Of a DNA stretch of 64,000 nucleotides, positions 52,937-61,367 are shown in pieces. The stretch's first letter is position 1, and each line of letters starts with the position of its first letter. The notes beneath the pieces were generated by a model. It was not told the DNA's origin. It worked only from the letters and a program-made list of their open reading frames with translations, and searched no databases. The DNA lies in contig NZ_BIMK01000002.1 of assembly GCF_004001045.1 (NCBI RefSeq), positions 62,001 to 126,000 on the forward strand, written 5' to 3'. The translations under genes and the position numbers were made by a program. Origin of the DNA: Paenibacillus chibensis (GTDB lineage Bacteria > Bacillota > Bacilli > Paenibacillales > Paenibacillaceae).

Positions 52937-52965
52937 AGTATATTGAATTACGATTTCAATGTCAA
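52937..52965 (-). promoter_or_regulatory. tyrS promoter
   Basis: Minus-strand TTGACA and TATACT with 17 bases between, an almost ideal sigma-A promoter, placing the start of the T-box leader near 52930. Confidence 0.85.
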
Positions 52966-53098
52966 CCACGTGATGCTGGAATAACCGGCTGTGATTCTAT
53001 TGTACTCGGAACTTGAATAATGTTGCGGCAATGCTAGGATCCGATTCGATCGAATGCTCATGCCAGGATAAACCGAGAAATTACCTCCTCATGTCAGC

Positions 53099-53593
53099 TC
53101 AGTCATGATGCGGATTGCCGGGCTCCTTCATATCAGATTTCCATACCTGCTCATATACCTTTTTCAGGGGAATGCCATGAGTTTCAGCAATCTGCCTGCA
53201 CTCCTCGAACTCCGGCGCCCACTGAACTGCTTGCCCGCCGTGCAATCCTTTTTTGACGGTCACGGGCCCCCATTCCGTCGGCACTTTCTCAAACGTCCGC
53301 TCCAAACGGTGCACGCTCAGCGGATAATAACGTATCCCCAACGTGGTCGTCTCGCGGAAAATGATCTCCTTCATCCGTTCGACCAAATCGTTTGGGCAAA
53401 GGAGCTGCAGCAGCGTTCCCGGCCTGTTTTTTTTCATATAAATCGGGGTATAGTACACGTCATTCGCTCCGCTTTCAAACAGCAGATCCATGACATATCC
53501 GAGCCACTCTCCAGGAATATCGTCAAAATTCACTTCCATCTTGATCATGTTTTCGTCGATATGCTCATGATTCGGAGGTCGTTTGGCGTTCAT
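53099..53593 (-). CDS. larC2: Nickel-pincer cofactor protein LarC, C-terminal part (LarC2)
   Basis: About 164 residues that match the C-terminal domain of LarC, the CTP-dependent nickel insertase (cyclometallase) that finishes the nickel-pincer nucleotide. Typical LarC2 text is VNFDDIPGEWLGYVMDLLFE and YTPIYMKKNRPGTLLQLLC. It has its own AAGGAG, 9 bases before ATG 53593, and lies 60 bp after the stop of LarC1. In many species LarC is one chain, and in Lactiplantibacillus plantarum the two parts are joined by programmed frameshifting; here independent translation seems to be the rule. Confidence 0.87.
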   Translation of the reverse strand: MNAKRPPNHEHIDENMIKMEVNFDDIPGEWLGYVMDLLFESGANDVYYTPIYMKKNRPGTLLQLLCPNDLVERMKEIIFRETTTLGIRYYPLSVHRLERTFEKVPTEWGPVTVKKGLHGGQAVQWAPEFEECRQIAETHGIPLKKVYEQVWKSDMKEPGNPHHD

Positions 53594-53653
53594 ATGCATC
53601 CTCTCCTTCGAAGGAATATCAAAGCGGCGCTTGTGCTTCGGTCATTTAACGGG

Positions 53654-54676
53654 TTATTCGCCAATAATTACCCGCAGTACATTCGGATGCTCCGCAAAGG
53701 TTTTGGTGCCCGCCCCGTATCCGATCGCATTCACTTTCATGGAAGGAATCGGGCCGTACGCCTCGGCAAGCACGGATACAATCGCCGCCCCTGTCGGAGT
53801 CGTCAGTTCCCCGCGGATATCCGATTGCTCCAGCGGCGTTCCTCTGAGAATTTCGAGCGTGGCCGGGGCGGGGACAGGATATACGCCATGGTCGATTCGT
53901 ATTTTCCCCTTGCCAACGGGGACCGGCGAGGATTGAACGGATTCAATGCCCAACTGGCGGAGCAGGATCGCAGCGCCTACGATATCGATAATGGAATCCA
54001 CGGCACCGACCTCATGAAAATGAACGTCCTCCACAGGAACGCCATGAATTTTCCCTTCCGCTTCCGCGATTTTCTTAAATATTCGAAGGGCGAGCGCCTC
54101 AACGGGCTGTTCAAACCCGGCATGCTCAATGAGCCTGGCAATATCCTTGTAAGATCGGTGTTCATGATGATGGTGATGCGAATGTCCATGATCGTGACTA
54201 TGACTATGGCTGTGGCTGTGATCATGCACATGCACATGTCCGTGCGTATGTTCGTCATGCGTGTGGTCATGGGCATGCTCATTTATATGTGCGTGGTCAT
54301 GTTCATGGACATGGCTATACATACGTTCATGGTCATGGGCATGCGTATGTTCATGCCTGTGCTCTTGATGTAAGTGACTATGACTATGGCTTTGTTCCTG
54401 AGCATGTTCGTGCTCATGACTATGTTCATGATCATGCGCTTGATTGTGTTGATGTTCATGCGTGTGCGCGCCGCCATCTTTCAGCAGCACATCGAATTTG
54501 GTGGAAGTGATGCCGTTTTTGTTGACCTTTCCCCATTTCAATTCATATTCCTTATCCATCTGAAGCTTTTTCAGCTCTTCCCCAAGCTTGCCCGGATCCG
54601 CTCCCGCATCGATCAATGCGCCGATGAACATGTCTCCGCTGATGCCGGAAAAACAGTCAAGGTATAGTGTTTTCAT
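53654..54676 (-). CDS. larC1: Nickel-pincer cofactor protein LarC, N-terminal part (LarC1), His-rich
   Basis: 340 residues. N-terminal TLYLDCFSGISGDMFIGALI and C-terminal VHFHEVGAVDSIIDIVGAA and TPTGAAIV identify LarC1. Between them (about residues 71-173) is an insert with close to 47 His in 103 residues, mostly H-x-H and H-D/E/S-H patterns, likely a nickel store or nickel-delivery arm. The start ATG 54676 is behind GGGGGAA and overlaps larB by 20 bp. It ends with a plain TAA after NVLRVIIGE, before a separate larC2. Confidence 0.9.
   Translation of the reverse strand: MKTLYLDCFSGISGDMFIGALIDAGADPGKLGEELKKLQMDKEYELKWGKVNKNGITSTKFDVLLKDGGAHTHEHQHNQAHDHEHSHEHEHAQEQSHSHSHLHQEHRHEHTHAHDHERMYSHVHEHDHAHINEHAHDHTHDEHTHGHVHVHDHSHSHSHSHDHGHSHHHHHEHRSYKDIARLIEHAGFEQPVEALALRIFKKIAEAEGKIHGVPVEDVHFHEVGAVDSIIDIVGAAILLRQLGIESVQSSPVPVGKGKIRIDHGVYPVPAPATLEILRGTPLEQSDIRGELTTPTGAAIVSVLAEAYGPIPSMKVNAIGYGAGTKTFAEHPNVLRVIIGE
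54158..54466. repeat. His-codon-rich repeat region in larC1
   Basis: About 310 bases of near-repeated ATG/GTG/CTA-TG triplets on the plus strand (His codons on the minus strand) encoding the poly-His insert of LarC1. Its biased composition creates long false open frames on the other strand. Confidence 0.85.
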
Positions 54677-55430
54677 GCCGGTTTCCCCCTTTATGTACAA
54701 GCTGATGTATCAGTGCCGCATTGTAGCCCCCGCCGAATCCGTTATCGATATTGACCACGCTGATTCCGGACGCGCAGGAATTCAGCATCGTCAATAACGC
54801 CGAAAGGCCGTTGAAGCTGGCCCCATATCCGATGCTCGTCGGAACGGCAATGACCGGATGGGAGACCAGTCCCCCGACGACGCTGGGCAGCGCGCCCTCC
54901 ATGCCGGCCACCACCACGGAGACGGTCGCGTTTTGAATGTCTTCCGCATGGCTCAGCAGTCGGTGGATCCCCGCAACGCCGACGTCATAGATGCGCCGTA
55001 CCGGGCATCCCAGCACTTCTGCGGTGACCGCGGCTTCCTCTGCGACGCTCAGATCGGACGTACCCGCAGCAATGACGGCAATATATCCTTGCGGAGCTTC
55101 TGCGTCACCTGCTTCCTTTTTCCAAAACAATATGCGCGCCGTTTCATCGTAAAGGTAATCAGGACACGCCTTCTGAACGGCCGCAGCCTTCTCCTTCGAA
55201 ATTCTGGTGACCAGAACGCTCTGGTTTCGGGCCTGAAGCGACTGCGCAATCGAAATAATGTGATCGGCGGTTTTGCCTTCCCCATATACGATTTCGGGGA
55301 ATCCTTGGCGTTTGCTCCGGTGATGATCCACTTTCGCAAACCCGAGATCCTCGAAGGTAGCCAGCTTTTCTTTGGCATCCGCCACACTCAGGGTCCCGTT
55401 TTGAACCTGCTCCAAAATGTGCTCCAGCAC
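54657..55430 (-). CDS. larB: Nickel-pincer cofactor synthase LarB
   Basis: 257 residues. LarB carboxylates the pyridinium ring of nicotinic acid adenine dinucleotide and hydrolyses the phosphoanhydride, the first step to the pincer cofactor. The C-terminal half is PurE-like (IAVIAAGTSDLSVAEEAAVT, VVVAGMEGALPSVVGGLV). The cysteine that forms the covalent adduct in L. plantarum LarB is present in NSCASGISVVNIDNGFGGGY (C219). GTG start at 55430 behind GAGGG. In the lar/hexuronate operon between the FGGY kinase and larC1. Confidence 0.93.
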   Translation of the reverse strand: MLEHILEQVQNGTLSVADAKEKLATFEDLGFAKVDHHRSKRQGFPEIVYGEGKTADHIISIAQSLQARNQSVLVTRISKEKAAAVQKACPDYLYDETARILFWKKEAGDAEAPQGYIAVIAAGTSDLSVAEEAAVTAEVLGCPVRRIYDVGVAGIHRLLSHAEDIQNATVSVVVAGMEGALPSVVGGLVSHPVIAVPTSIGYGASFNGLSALLTMLNSCASGISVVNIDNGFGGGYNAALIHQLVHKGGNRHENTIP

Positions 55431-55457
55431 TTGCCCTCATCCCCTGTCAGCCTGTAT

Positions 55458-56929
55458 TTAAAACAGTCCGGTGACCGCTTTCACTGTTTTTTCGTATTGT
55501 TCATACACATGCTTATACCGTTTGCGATTCTCCGGATTCGGCTTGACGGCCTCACCCATCGGGATATTCCGTTTGATTTCTTCGAACGAGCTTACTTTCC
55601 CTGTAGCTACCAGTGCCGTCCAAGCCGCGCCCCATGCGGCACTGTGATGATTCTCGGAAACATAGATATCCGCTCCGAACACGTCTGCCATCATTTGCAG
55701 CCAGACTATGGACCTGGACAAGCCCCGTTCACGTAGATTTTTTCCGGTTCGCCCGCGATGCTTTCCAGCGCTTTACCGATTTGATAAAGATTGAAGGTGA
55801 TGCCTTCGAGCACGGCACGGACAAAATGCTCCTTCTGGTGCGTCATGGCAATGCCGTAAAAATTACCTTTCGCTCTCTGATTCCAGATCGGTGCCCGCTC
55901 GCCATTGAGATAAGGCAGGAAAAGAAGCCCCTCCGAGCCTGGCTCCACCTGCTCCGCCGCCTTCAGAAATTCCGTGAAGCTGCCCCGGTCCTGGAGCAGG
56001 TCCTTGAGCCACTGCAGGGCAATGCCGCCGTTGTTCGTCGGGCCCCCGATGATAGCCGTATCCTTGGTAAAGGAGTAGCAGAAGGTTTCCTGGGTTTCGC
56101 TGACCTTCATGTGGCTCGTTAATTGTCTGATGGCCCCGCTTGTGCCCACGGACACGGCGACTTCGCCCGGCAAAATCGCGCCGATCCCGAGGTTGGCCAG
56201 CTGCCCGTCCGCCGCTCCGATCACAAACGGGACATCGCCTTGGATTCCTGTTTGCGCCGCGATATCCGCGGCGAGACCATGCAAAACCGTCGTGGGAGGG
56301 ACCAGCTCCGAGAGCTGCGCTTCCGTAATCCCCGTCATGTCCAGCAGCTCCCGGTCCCATGTCAGCGACGCCGGATTAAACAGACCCGTGGCCGATGCCA
56401 TCGAATAATCGATCATCCGCTCGCCGAACCAGCTGTAGATCAGATACTCCTTGACCGACATGAAGTAAGCGGCGTTCCGGTAAGGCTCAAACCCTGTTTC
56501 CTTCATCCACAGCAGCTTCATGAACGGCGTCATCGGATGAATCGGCGTCCCCGTTCTGGCGTATATATCGCTTTTCGCTTGCGCGGTCATCCGATCCGCC
56601 TGTGCTGCACTTCTTCCATCGGCCCAGATCAGGGCCGGCGACAAAGGCTTCACCTGCTCATCTACGGCGACTAGCGAATGCATGGCCGCCGAGAATCCGA
56701 GCGCTATGAGCTCATCCTTGCCGATATCCGCTTTCCGGACCGCCTCCCGAACCGCCAGCACGGCTGATCTTTCGATGGCGGCCGGGTCCTGCTCGACCCA
56801 GCCCTGCTGCGGATAGTGAAAGGCGTTCATCTCCTCGGCCTCCGCGATCAGCTTGCCGTGAAGGTTAAATACGCATGCTTTCACGCTTGTCGTTCCGATA
56901 TCCAGTCCCATGACAAGCTCTCTTGGCAT
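55458..56929 (-). pseudogene. FGGY sugar kinase (gluconokinase type), frameshifted
   Basis: Two frames together make a full FGGY kinase of about 490 residues. The first (from ATG 56929, AAGGAAG ahead) has the phosphate motif MGLDIGTTSVKACVF, SAAMHSLVAVD, GAADGQLANLGIG and AVSVGTSGAIR, and ends at TAG 55706 just after KIYVNGACPGP. The second carries on with LSRSIVWLQMMADVFGADIY to 55458, the normal end of the fold. The expected reading is NGGLSRS; one G is missing from a G run (plus-strand CCCC 55723-55726). The sequence is closest to gluconate kinases by eye, consistent with its operon. Either a true frameshift or a base-calling error. Confidence 0.85.
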
Positions 56930-56975
56930 TTTCATCTTCCTTTTCATTTTCGTGATGAGAATTTATCTTTAACTT

Positions 56976-57779
56976 TTAAAGGGATAGAACTTTATTCATG
57001 CTGCCGCTCTGGTATCCGACCAGATCCATCGTCACGTATTTGTATCCGTACTCCTGCAGCCTGCGGACGATCGCTTCATGATGGGCAAGCACGGTCTGCA
57101 TATCCTTCGGCTCCACTTCGATGCGCGCCGTTTCCTGATGCGTGCGCACCCGGACCTGGCGAATCTGAAGGGATTTCAGATAGGCTTCCGCTTTTTCAAC
57201 CTTGTTCAGCTTCTCTTTGGTGATATATTCGCCGTAAGCGATCCTGGAAGACAGGCAGGCAAAGGATGGCTTCTCCCAGGTAGGAAGGCCGAATGCCTTG
57301 GACAGCTCGCGGATCTCCTCTTTAAACAGCCCCGCCTCCAGCAGCGGACCGCGAATGCCGCGCTCTTTGGCCGCCTGCATGCCGGGGCGGAATTCATTCA
57401 TGTCGTCGGCGATAACCCCGTAGACGATATTTTCGAACGAATGCTCGCTGAGCACAGGCGCCAAATGGTCAAACAGGCTGCTTTTGCAAAAGTAACAGCG
57501 GTTTTTCGTATTTTCCGCGTATCCCGGGATGGCAAGCTCGGAGGTTTCGATCACCTGATGCCTGGCGCCAATCAACGCTGCGAGCTCCTTCGCCTCTTCC
57601 AGCTCCGTGGTGGGATACGTTTCCGAATCCGCGGTGACCGCAAGCACGTGGTCCGTTCCCAGCGTAACGACGGCAGCCTTCAGCAAAAAGGTGCTGTCCA
57701 CCCCTCCCGAAAACGCCACGACAACCGTGTTCATTTCTCGAAGGATGGACTGTAATTTTTCGTATTTTTCGGCTAGCAC
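56976..57779 (-). CDS. larE: Nickel-pincer sulfur insertase LarE, three-cysteine type
   Basis: 267 residues, PP-loop ATP pyrophosphatase (VVAFSGGVDSTFLL). It activates the carboxylates of the pincer precursor and adds sulfur. L. plantarum LarE gives up the sulfur of one Cys; this sequence has C95-x-x-C98 in NRCYFCKSSLF plus C175 in SFACLSSRIAYG, the three-Cys set of the [4Fe-4S] type (as in Thermotoga LarE), which can work catalytically. GTG start behind GGAGGG. In the lar/hexuronate operon, 26 bp after the SDR. Confidence 0.92.
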   Translation of the reverse strand: MLAEKYEKLQSILREMNTVVVAFSGGVDSTFLLKAAVVTLGTDHVLAVTADSETYPTTELEEAKELAALIGARHQVIETSELAIPGYAENTKNRCYFCKSSLFDHLAPVLSEHSFENIVYGVIADDMNEFRPGMQAAKERGIRGPLLEAGLFKEEIRELSKAFGLPTWEKPSFACLSSRIAYGEYITKEKLNKVEKAEAYLKSLQIRQVRVRTHQETARIEVEPKDMQTVLAHHEAIVRRLQEYGYKYVTMDLVGYQSGSMNKVLSL

Positions 57780-57805
57780 GGTGTTTCCCTCCTTCCGCTT
57801 CCGCG

Positions 57806-58576
57806 TTAAATCGTCATGCTTCCGAATCCGCCGTCCACGCGCAGCAGCGTGCCTGTAACGAAGCTTGAAGCCTGGTCCGAAGCGAGGAAAACAGCGGCGC
57901 CCTTCAGCTCCTCCGGCGTACCGAAGCGGTTCATCGGGGTATGCTTCATAATGGACTCGATCCGGTCCGGACTCAGTATTTTACGATTTTGTTCCGCCGG
58001 GAAGAACCCCGGAATGATAGCGTTCACACGAATGCCTTCAGACGCGAACTCCCGCGCCAAAAACTGCGTCACGCTGTTCAGTCCCGCTTTGGAGACGGAG
58101 TACGTGAACACTTTGGACAGCGGCGTGGTGGAAGATACCGAAGAAATATTGATGATGCTTCCGTTTCGTTTTTGCTCGATCATGCGCCCCGCAAAGATTT
58201 GGCAGGTGATGACGATGCCCTTCAGGTTCACGTCCATGATGTCATCCCATTCCTCCATGCCGAGCTCGAAAAAAGGAGTGGAGCTATTTTTGCCCGGCGC
58301 GTTCAACAGAATATCCCATCCCCCGGACTAGGCCTCGATTTCCGAGGCGACCTGAACCAGCGAATCCCTGGAGCTTACATCCGCCTGAAAAGCTTTTGCC
58401 TCGCCGCCGCTGCTTTGAATGGCCTTCACTACGTCCTGGGCCTTCTCAAGATTGCGTCCCACGATGGCCACTCTGGCCCCATGCTCGGCAAAGCCCATGG
58501 CGATGGATGATCCCAGTACGCTGTTCCCTCCGATCGCAACCGCCGTTTTTCCCGTCAAATCAAATAGATTCGCCAT
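57806..58576 (-). pseudogene. SDR oxidoreductase (uxuB-like) with in-frame TAG
   Basis: Starts ATG 58576 behind AGGAGA, reads LFDLTGKTAVAIGGNSVLGS (cofactor loop), meets TAG at 58328-58330 after EIEA, and continues in the same frame with SGGWDILLNAPGKNSS, the catalytic SSVSSTTPLSKVFTYSVSK and GGFGSMTI at the end. Total about 256 codons, the normal size of a D-mannonate oxidoreductase / gluconate dehydrogenase-type SDR. A single base change (for example TGG to TAG) explains it. Operon role: probably fructuronate to mannonate, as for B. subtilis UxuB. Readthrough or re-initiation at an internal start is conceivable. Confidence 0.85.
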
Positions 58577-58579
58577 CGT

Positions 58580-59863
58580 TTACTCTCCTTTGTGTGGTAT
58601 CAAGTTCCCTTGTTCATTAAAGGTAAAATCATAAGGCTCGGAGCACAGCTCCATCTGGGGATGACCCTTTACGTATTCGAATAATGCCTCTGACACTTCG
58701 ATTTCGCTGAGTACCAGCGTATTTTGGATGCGTACTACCTTGGCCTTGTTAAAATCGAGCACGTTGCTCGTTTTGATCGCCGCCTGAATCGCTTCGCGGT
58801 CGTTCGGCAGCGTGGTGGCGATCTTCGTCGGCGCGACGACGGTCGATGTTAAGCCGTTGGCGTACGTCACTTCCCGGTCCATTTTGTCCACCAGCCGCTG
58901 TGTCGTAAAATCCGCCGTCCCTACGCCGTTCGCATTGCCTTCGGTTTGCGGAGTCAAATCGAGGACCACCATTTTATTGACGTCCGGACCTCCATGCGCA
59001 TAGGGCGTCGGATAGCGGCCTGTAATATTCGGGTCCATGCCGTCACCGCTAATATTTTTACCGATCTGATCGATGACGAGCACTTCGAGCTGGTCGAAAA
59101 ACAGCTTCGGCAGCAGCTCCTTTGCTTTCATCTGCAGCTCCGGTTCTTTCTCGATGATCTCATCCGGCGTGAGCACTTCGACCACAGCGATTTTGTCAAA
59201 AGCGTTCTCCACAGTGGCGACGCCGAACAGCACAGGCTTCTGCTCCATGATCATCTTGGCCATCGCGGGGACATTTTCAGCCATATACTTAAAGCCCAGC
59301 TGATGGCACGCCTCCGCCCCTTTTTGTTTGCCGAGGCCGATGCTGATCATCTTCATGATGCCGCTTTCCACCGGTCCCCGAAAAGCCGTATGCGGCTTCA
59401 CGCGGTTAATGACGACGATGCCGTCCGCTTCCGAAGCGTATTTGTCCAAGTAAACCGGAAGTCCGTTCGGGAGCTCGCCCAGCTTTACGACTTCCATCGA
59501 GGAACGAATCTCGCAGCCGGCGCTTTCTTCCGTAACGCCAAGATGCGCCAGAACTTCACGCTGCCCTTCCGCCGTAGCGCCGCCGTGGCTTCCCATGCTG
59601 GGAACGATGAACGGCTCCGCTCCCGCATCCTTCAAAGCCTTCACGGTCACGGCCGTGAGCTCCACGATCCGGTCCAGTCCCCTGCTGCCGACCGCAATCG
59701 CGATCTTCATGCCGGGCTTGATCTTTTGCCGAATCCGTTCCTGCCGCAGCTTTGCCGAAAGCGCGCTCCCCAGATCATCAATCTGTCGATCGTCAAAATT
59801 CACTTTCACTTTGGCCATCTTCGGAATCGGAATATCTTTTAACAGCTCCTGCAGAATGCCCAT
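58580..59863 (-). CDS. larA: LarA-family nickel-pincer racemase/epimerase
   Basis: 427 residues, homologue of lactate racemase LarA. The four key residues of L. plantarum LarA have counterparts at the same spacing: H93 (SMGSHGG), H158 (NRVKPHTAFRG), K171 (SGIMKM; bears the pincer) and H187 (GAEACHQLG; binds Ni). It is flanked by uxaC and a uxuB-like SDR, with larB, larC and larE in the operon, so it is probably an aldonate C2-epimerase (D-mannonate to D-gluconate) rather than a lactate racemase. GGGAG precedes the ATG; its stop is 3 bases before the SDR start. Confidence 0.9.
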   Translation of the reverse strand: MGILQELLKDIPIPKMAKVKVNFDDRQIDDLGSALSAKLRQERIRQKIKPGMKIAIAVGSRGLDRIVELTAVTVKALKDAGAEPFIVPSMGSHGGATAEGQREVLAHLGVTEESAGCEIRSSMEVVKLGELPNGLPVYLDKYASEADGIVVINRVKPHTAFRGPVESGIMKMISIGLGKQKGAEACHQLGFKYMAENVPAMAKMIMEQKPVLFGVATVENAFDKIAVVEVLTPDEIIEKEPELQMKAKELLPKLFFDQLEVLVIDQIGKNISGDGMDPNITGRYPTPYAHGGPDVNKMVVLDLTPQTEGNANGVGTADFTTQRLVDKMDREVTYANGLTSTVVAPTKIATTLPNDREAIQAAIKTSNVLDFNKAKVVRIQNTLVLSEIEVSEALFEYVKGHPQMELCSEPYDFTFNEQGNLIPHKGE

Positions 59864-59880
59864 GACTCATTCTCCCTTCC

Positions 59881-61290
59881 TTAAGGCCGATCCAGAAAAA
59901 ATTTCTCGGCATTACCGTAGCCGATATTTCGAACCATCCGCTCCAGAGATTTCATGTCGTCCGGTACGAGACCTTGTTCCGCCCATTCCCCGAGAAGATT
60001 GCACAGGATACGGCGGAAATACTCATGACGGGCATAGGACAGGAAGCTGCGCGAGTCCGTCAGCATTCCGATAAAATGACTCAGCAAACCGACGTTTGCC
60101 AGATCCTTCATCTGCTTCTCCATGCCATCGATATGGTCGTTGAACCACCAGCCCGAGCCGAATTGGATTTTCCCTGGAATGCCTTCCTCGTAATAATTCC
60201 CCATCATACCGGCGAGAACGGCATTGTCCTTTGGATTCAAGTTGAACAGCACGGTTCTGGGCAGCGCTTCCTCCTGATCCAGCGCATCCAGGAAACGGGC
60301 AAGCCCCGGCGCGAAATTCGTTTCACCAACAGAATCAAAGCCGGTATCCGGGCCGATCCGCTCCTTCATTTTCGTATTGGTATTGCGAAGCGCGCCCATA
60401 TGCAGCTGCATGACCCACCCTTTGCCTGCGTACATCTTGCCAAGCTCTTTGAGCATAAATGACCGGTAGGCCGCAATTTCGGCGTCCGTGAGTTGATGGC
60501 CCTCCATGCGTATGTTGAAAATCTCCGCGACCTCTTCCTGGGAAGCAAGAACGTAATCAAGCTGCGGAATGTCATGATCGGAAGCACGGCCGCCATGCTC
60601 GGCAAAATAATCTACCCGGCTTTGCAGCGCCTTCAAAAAAGCATCCAGGGAACGGATGGCCTGACCGCTGACCTCCTCCAATTTCCCGATCCATTCGGCG
60701 TACGTAGGCCGTTCAATGAACAGAGCGCCGTCCGGACGGAACGTCGGGGCAATGATGGCTTTAAAGGATTCATCGCGTTCCAGCTTCTGATGGTATTCGA
60801 GGTTGGATAACGGATCGTCCGTTGTGCCGATGAACGCTACCCGGGCTCTTTCGATCAGCGATCTCGGCAAAAATTCAGGTTCCTGCAGCTTCCGGTTGCA
60901 CGCCTCCCAAATTTCGCCCGCCGTGTCCGGACTCAGGATCTTTTCGATGCCAAATACGTTTTTCAGCTCCAAATGCGTCCAGTGATACAGCGGATTGCCG
61001 ATCAGATAGGGCATCGTTTTGGCCCAAGCCCGGAACTTATCCCGGTCATCCGCATCCCCTGTGATATAACGCTCGCCAATACCATGCATGCGCATCACGC
61101 GCCACTTATAATGGTCCCCGCCCAGCCACAGCTGCGTAATGTTCCGGTAAGGCTGGTTCTCCCACACCTCTTTGGGATCCAGGTGGCAGTGGAAATCGAA
61201 GATTGGCAGCTCCGCCGCCACATTCTCATACAATCGGACGGCCGTATCGGTGTTTAACAGAAAGTGCTCATCCATGAAGCGTTTCATCAT
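59881..61290 (-). CDS. uxaC: Glucuronate (uronate) isomerase
   Basis: 469 residues, UxaC family of the amidohydrolase superfamily: D-glucuronate to D-fructuronate (or galacturonate to tagaturonate). Metal motif FDFHCHLDPKEVW at the N-terminus, WTHLELKNVFGI, VMQLHMGALRNTN, and the final GMLTDSRSFLSY and RHEYFRRILCNLLG. GAGGAG before ATG 61290. First gene of the eight-gene operon; the next gene is 17 bp downstream. Upstream are a cre-like site and a ROK operator. Confidence 0.95.
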   Translation of the reverse strand: MMKRFMDEHFLLNTDTAVRLYENVAAELPIFDFHCHLDPKEVWENQPYRNITQLWLGGDHYKWRVMRMHGIGERYITGDADDRDKFRAWAKTMPYLIGNPLYHWTHLELKNVFGIEKILSPDTAGEIWEACNRKLQEPEFLPRSLIERARVAFIGTTDDPLSNLEYHQKLERDESFKAIIAPTFRPDGALFIERPTYAEWIGKLEEVSGQAIRSLDAFLKALQSRVDYFAEHGGRASDHDIPQLDYVLASQEEVAEIFNIRMEGHQLTDAEIAAYRSFMLKELGKMYAGKGWVMQLHMGALRNTNTKMKERIGPDTGFDSVGETNFAPGLARFLDALDQEEALPRTVLFNLNPKDNAVLAGMMGNYYEEGIPGKIQFGSGWWFNDHIDGMEKQMKDLANVGLLSHFIGMLTDSRSFLSYARHEYFRRILCNLLGEWAEQGLVPDDMKSLERMVRNIGYGNAEKFFLDRP

Positions 61291-61324
61291 CCATACTCTC
61301 CTCTCACAAGAGCCGATTTGAAAT

Positions 61325-61338
61325 TGTAACCCTTTACA
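61325..61338. promoter_or_regulatory. cre-like CcpA site upstream of uxaC
   Basis: Perfect dyad TGTAA-N4-TTACA (minus strand TGTAAAGGGTTACA), one mismatch from the cre consensus, 35-48 bp before uxaC. Glucose repression of the operon is likely. Confidence 0.55.
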
Positions 61339-61342
61339 ATTA

Positions 61343-61367
61343 TTAATTTGTTTAATAAACTAACTAA
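61343..61367. promoter_or_regulatory. Operator of the ROK repressor
   Basis: A 25-bp dyad centred on 61355 in which 10 of 12 positions pair (core GTTTA-A-TAAAC). Size and A/T-rich sequence resemble XylR/ROK-type operators. It lies between the divergent uxaC operon and the ROK gene. Confidence 0.65.

Noticed and set aside
53594..53660. Programmed ribosomal frameshift joining larC1 and larC2
   Set aside because: No slippery run or overlapping frames at the junction; there is a stop, a gap and a fresh ribosome binding site.
53105..54373. Long plus-strand open frame rich in Met and Val over larC1/larC2
   Set aside because: It is the antisense of His codons in the LarC1 repeat. Composition alone keeps it open, and it crosses two supported genes.
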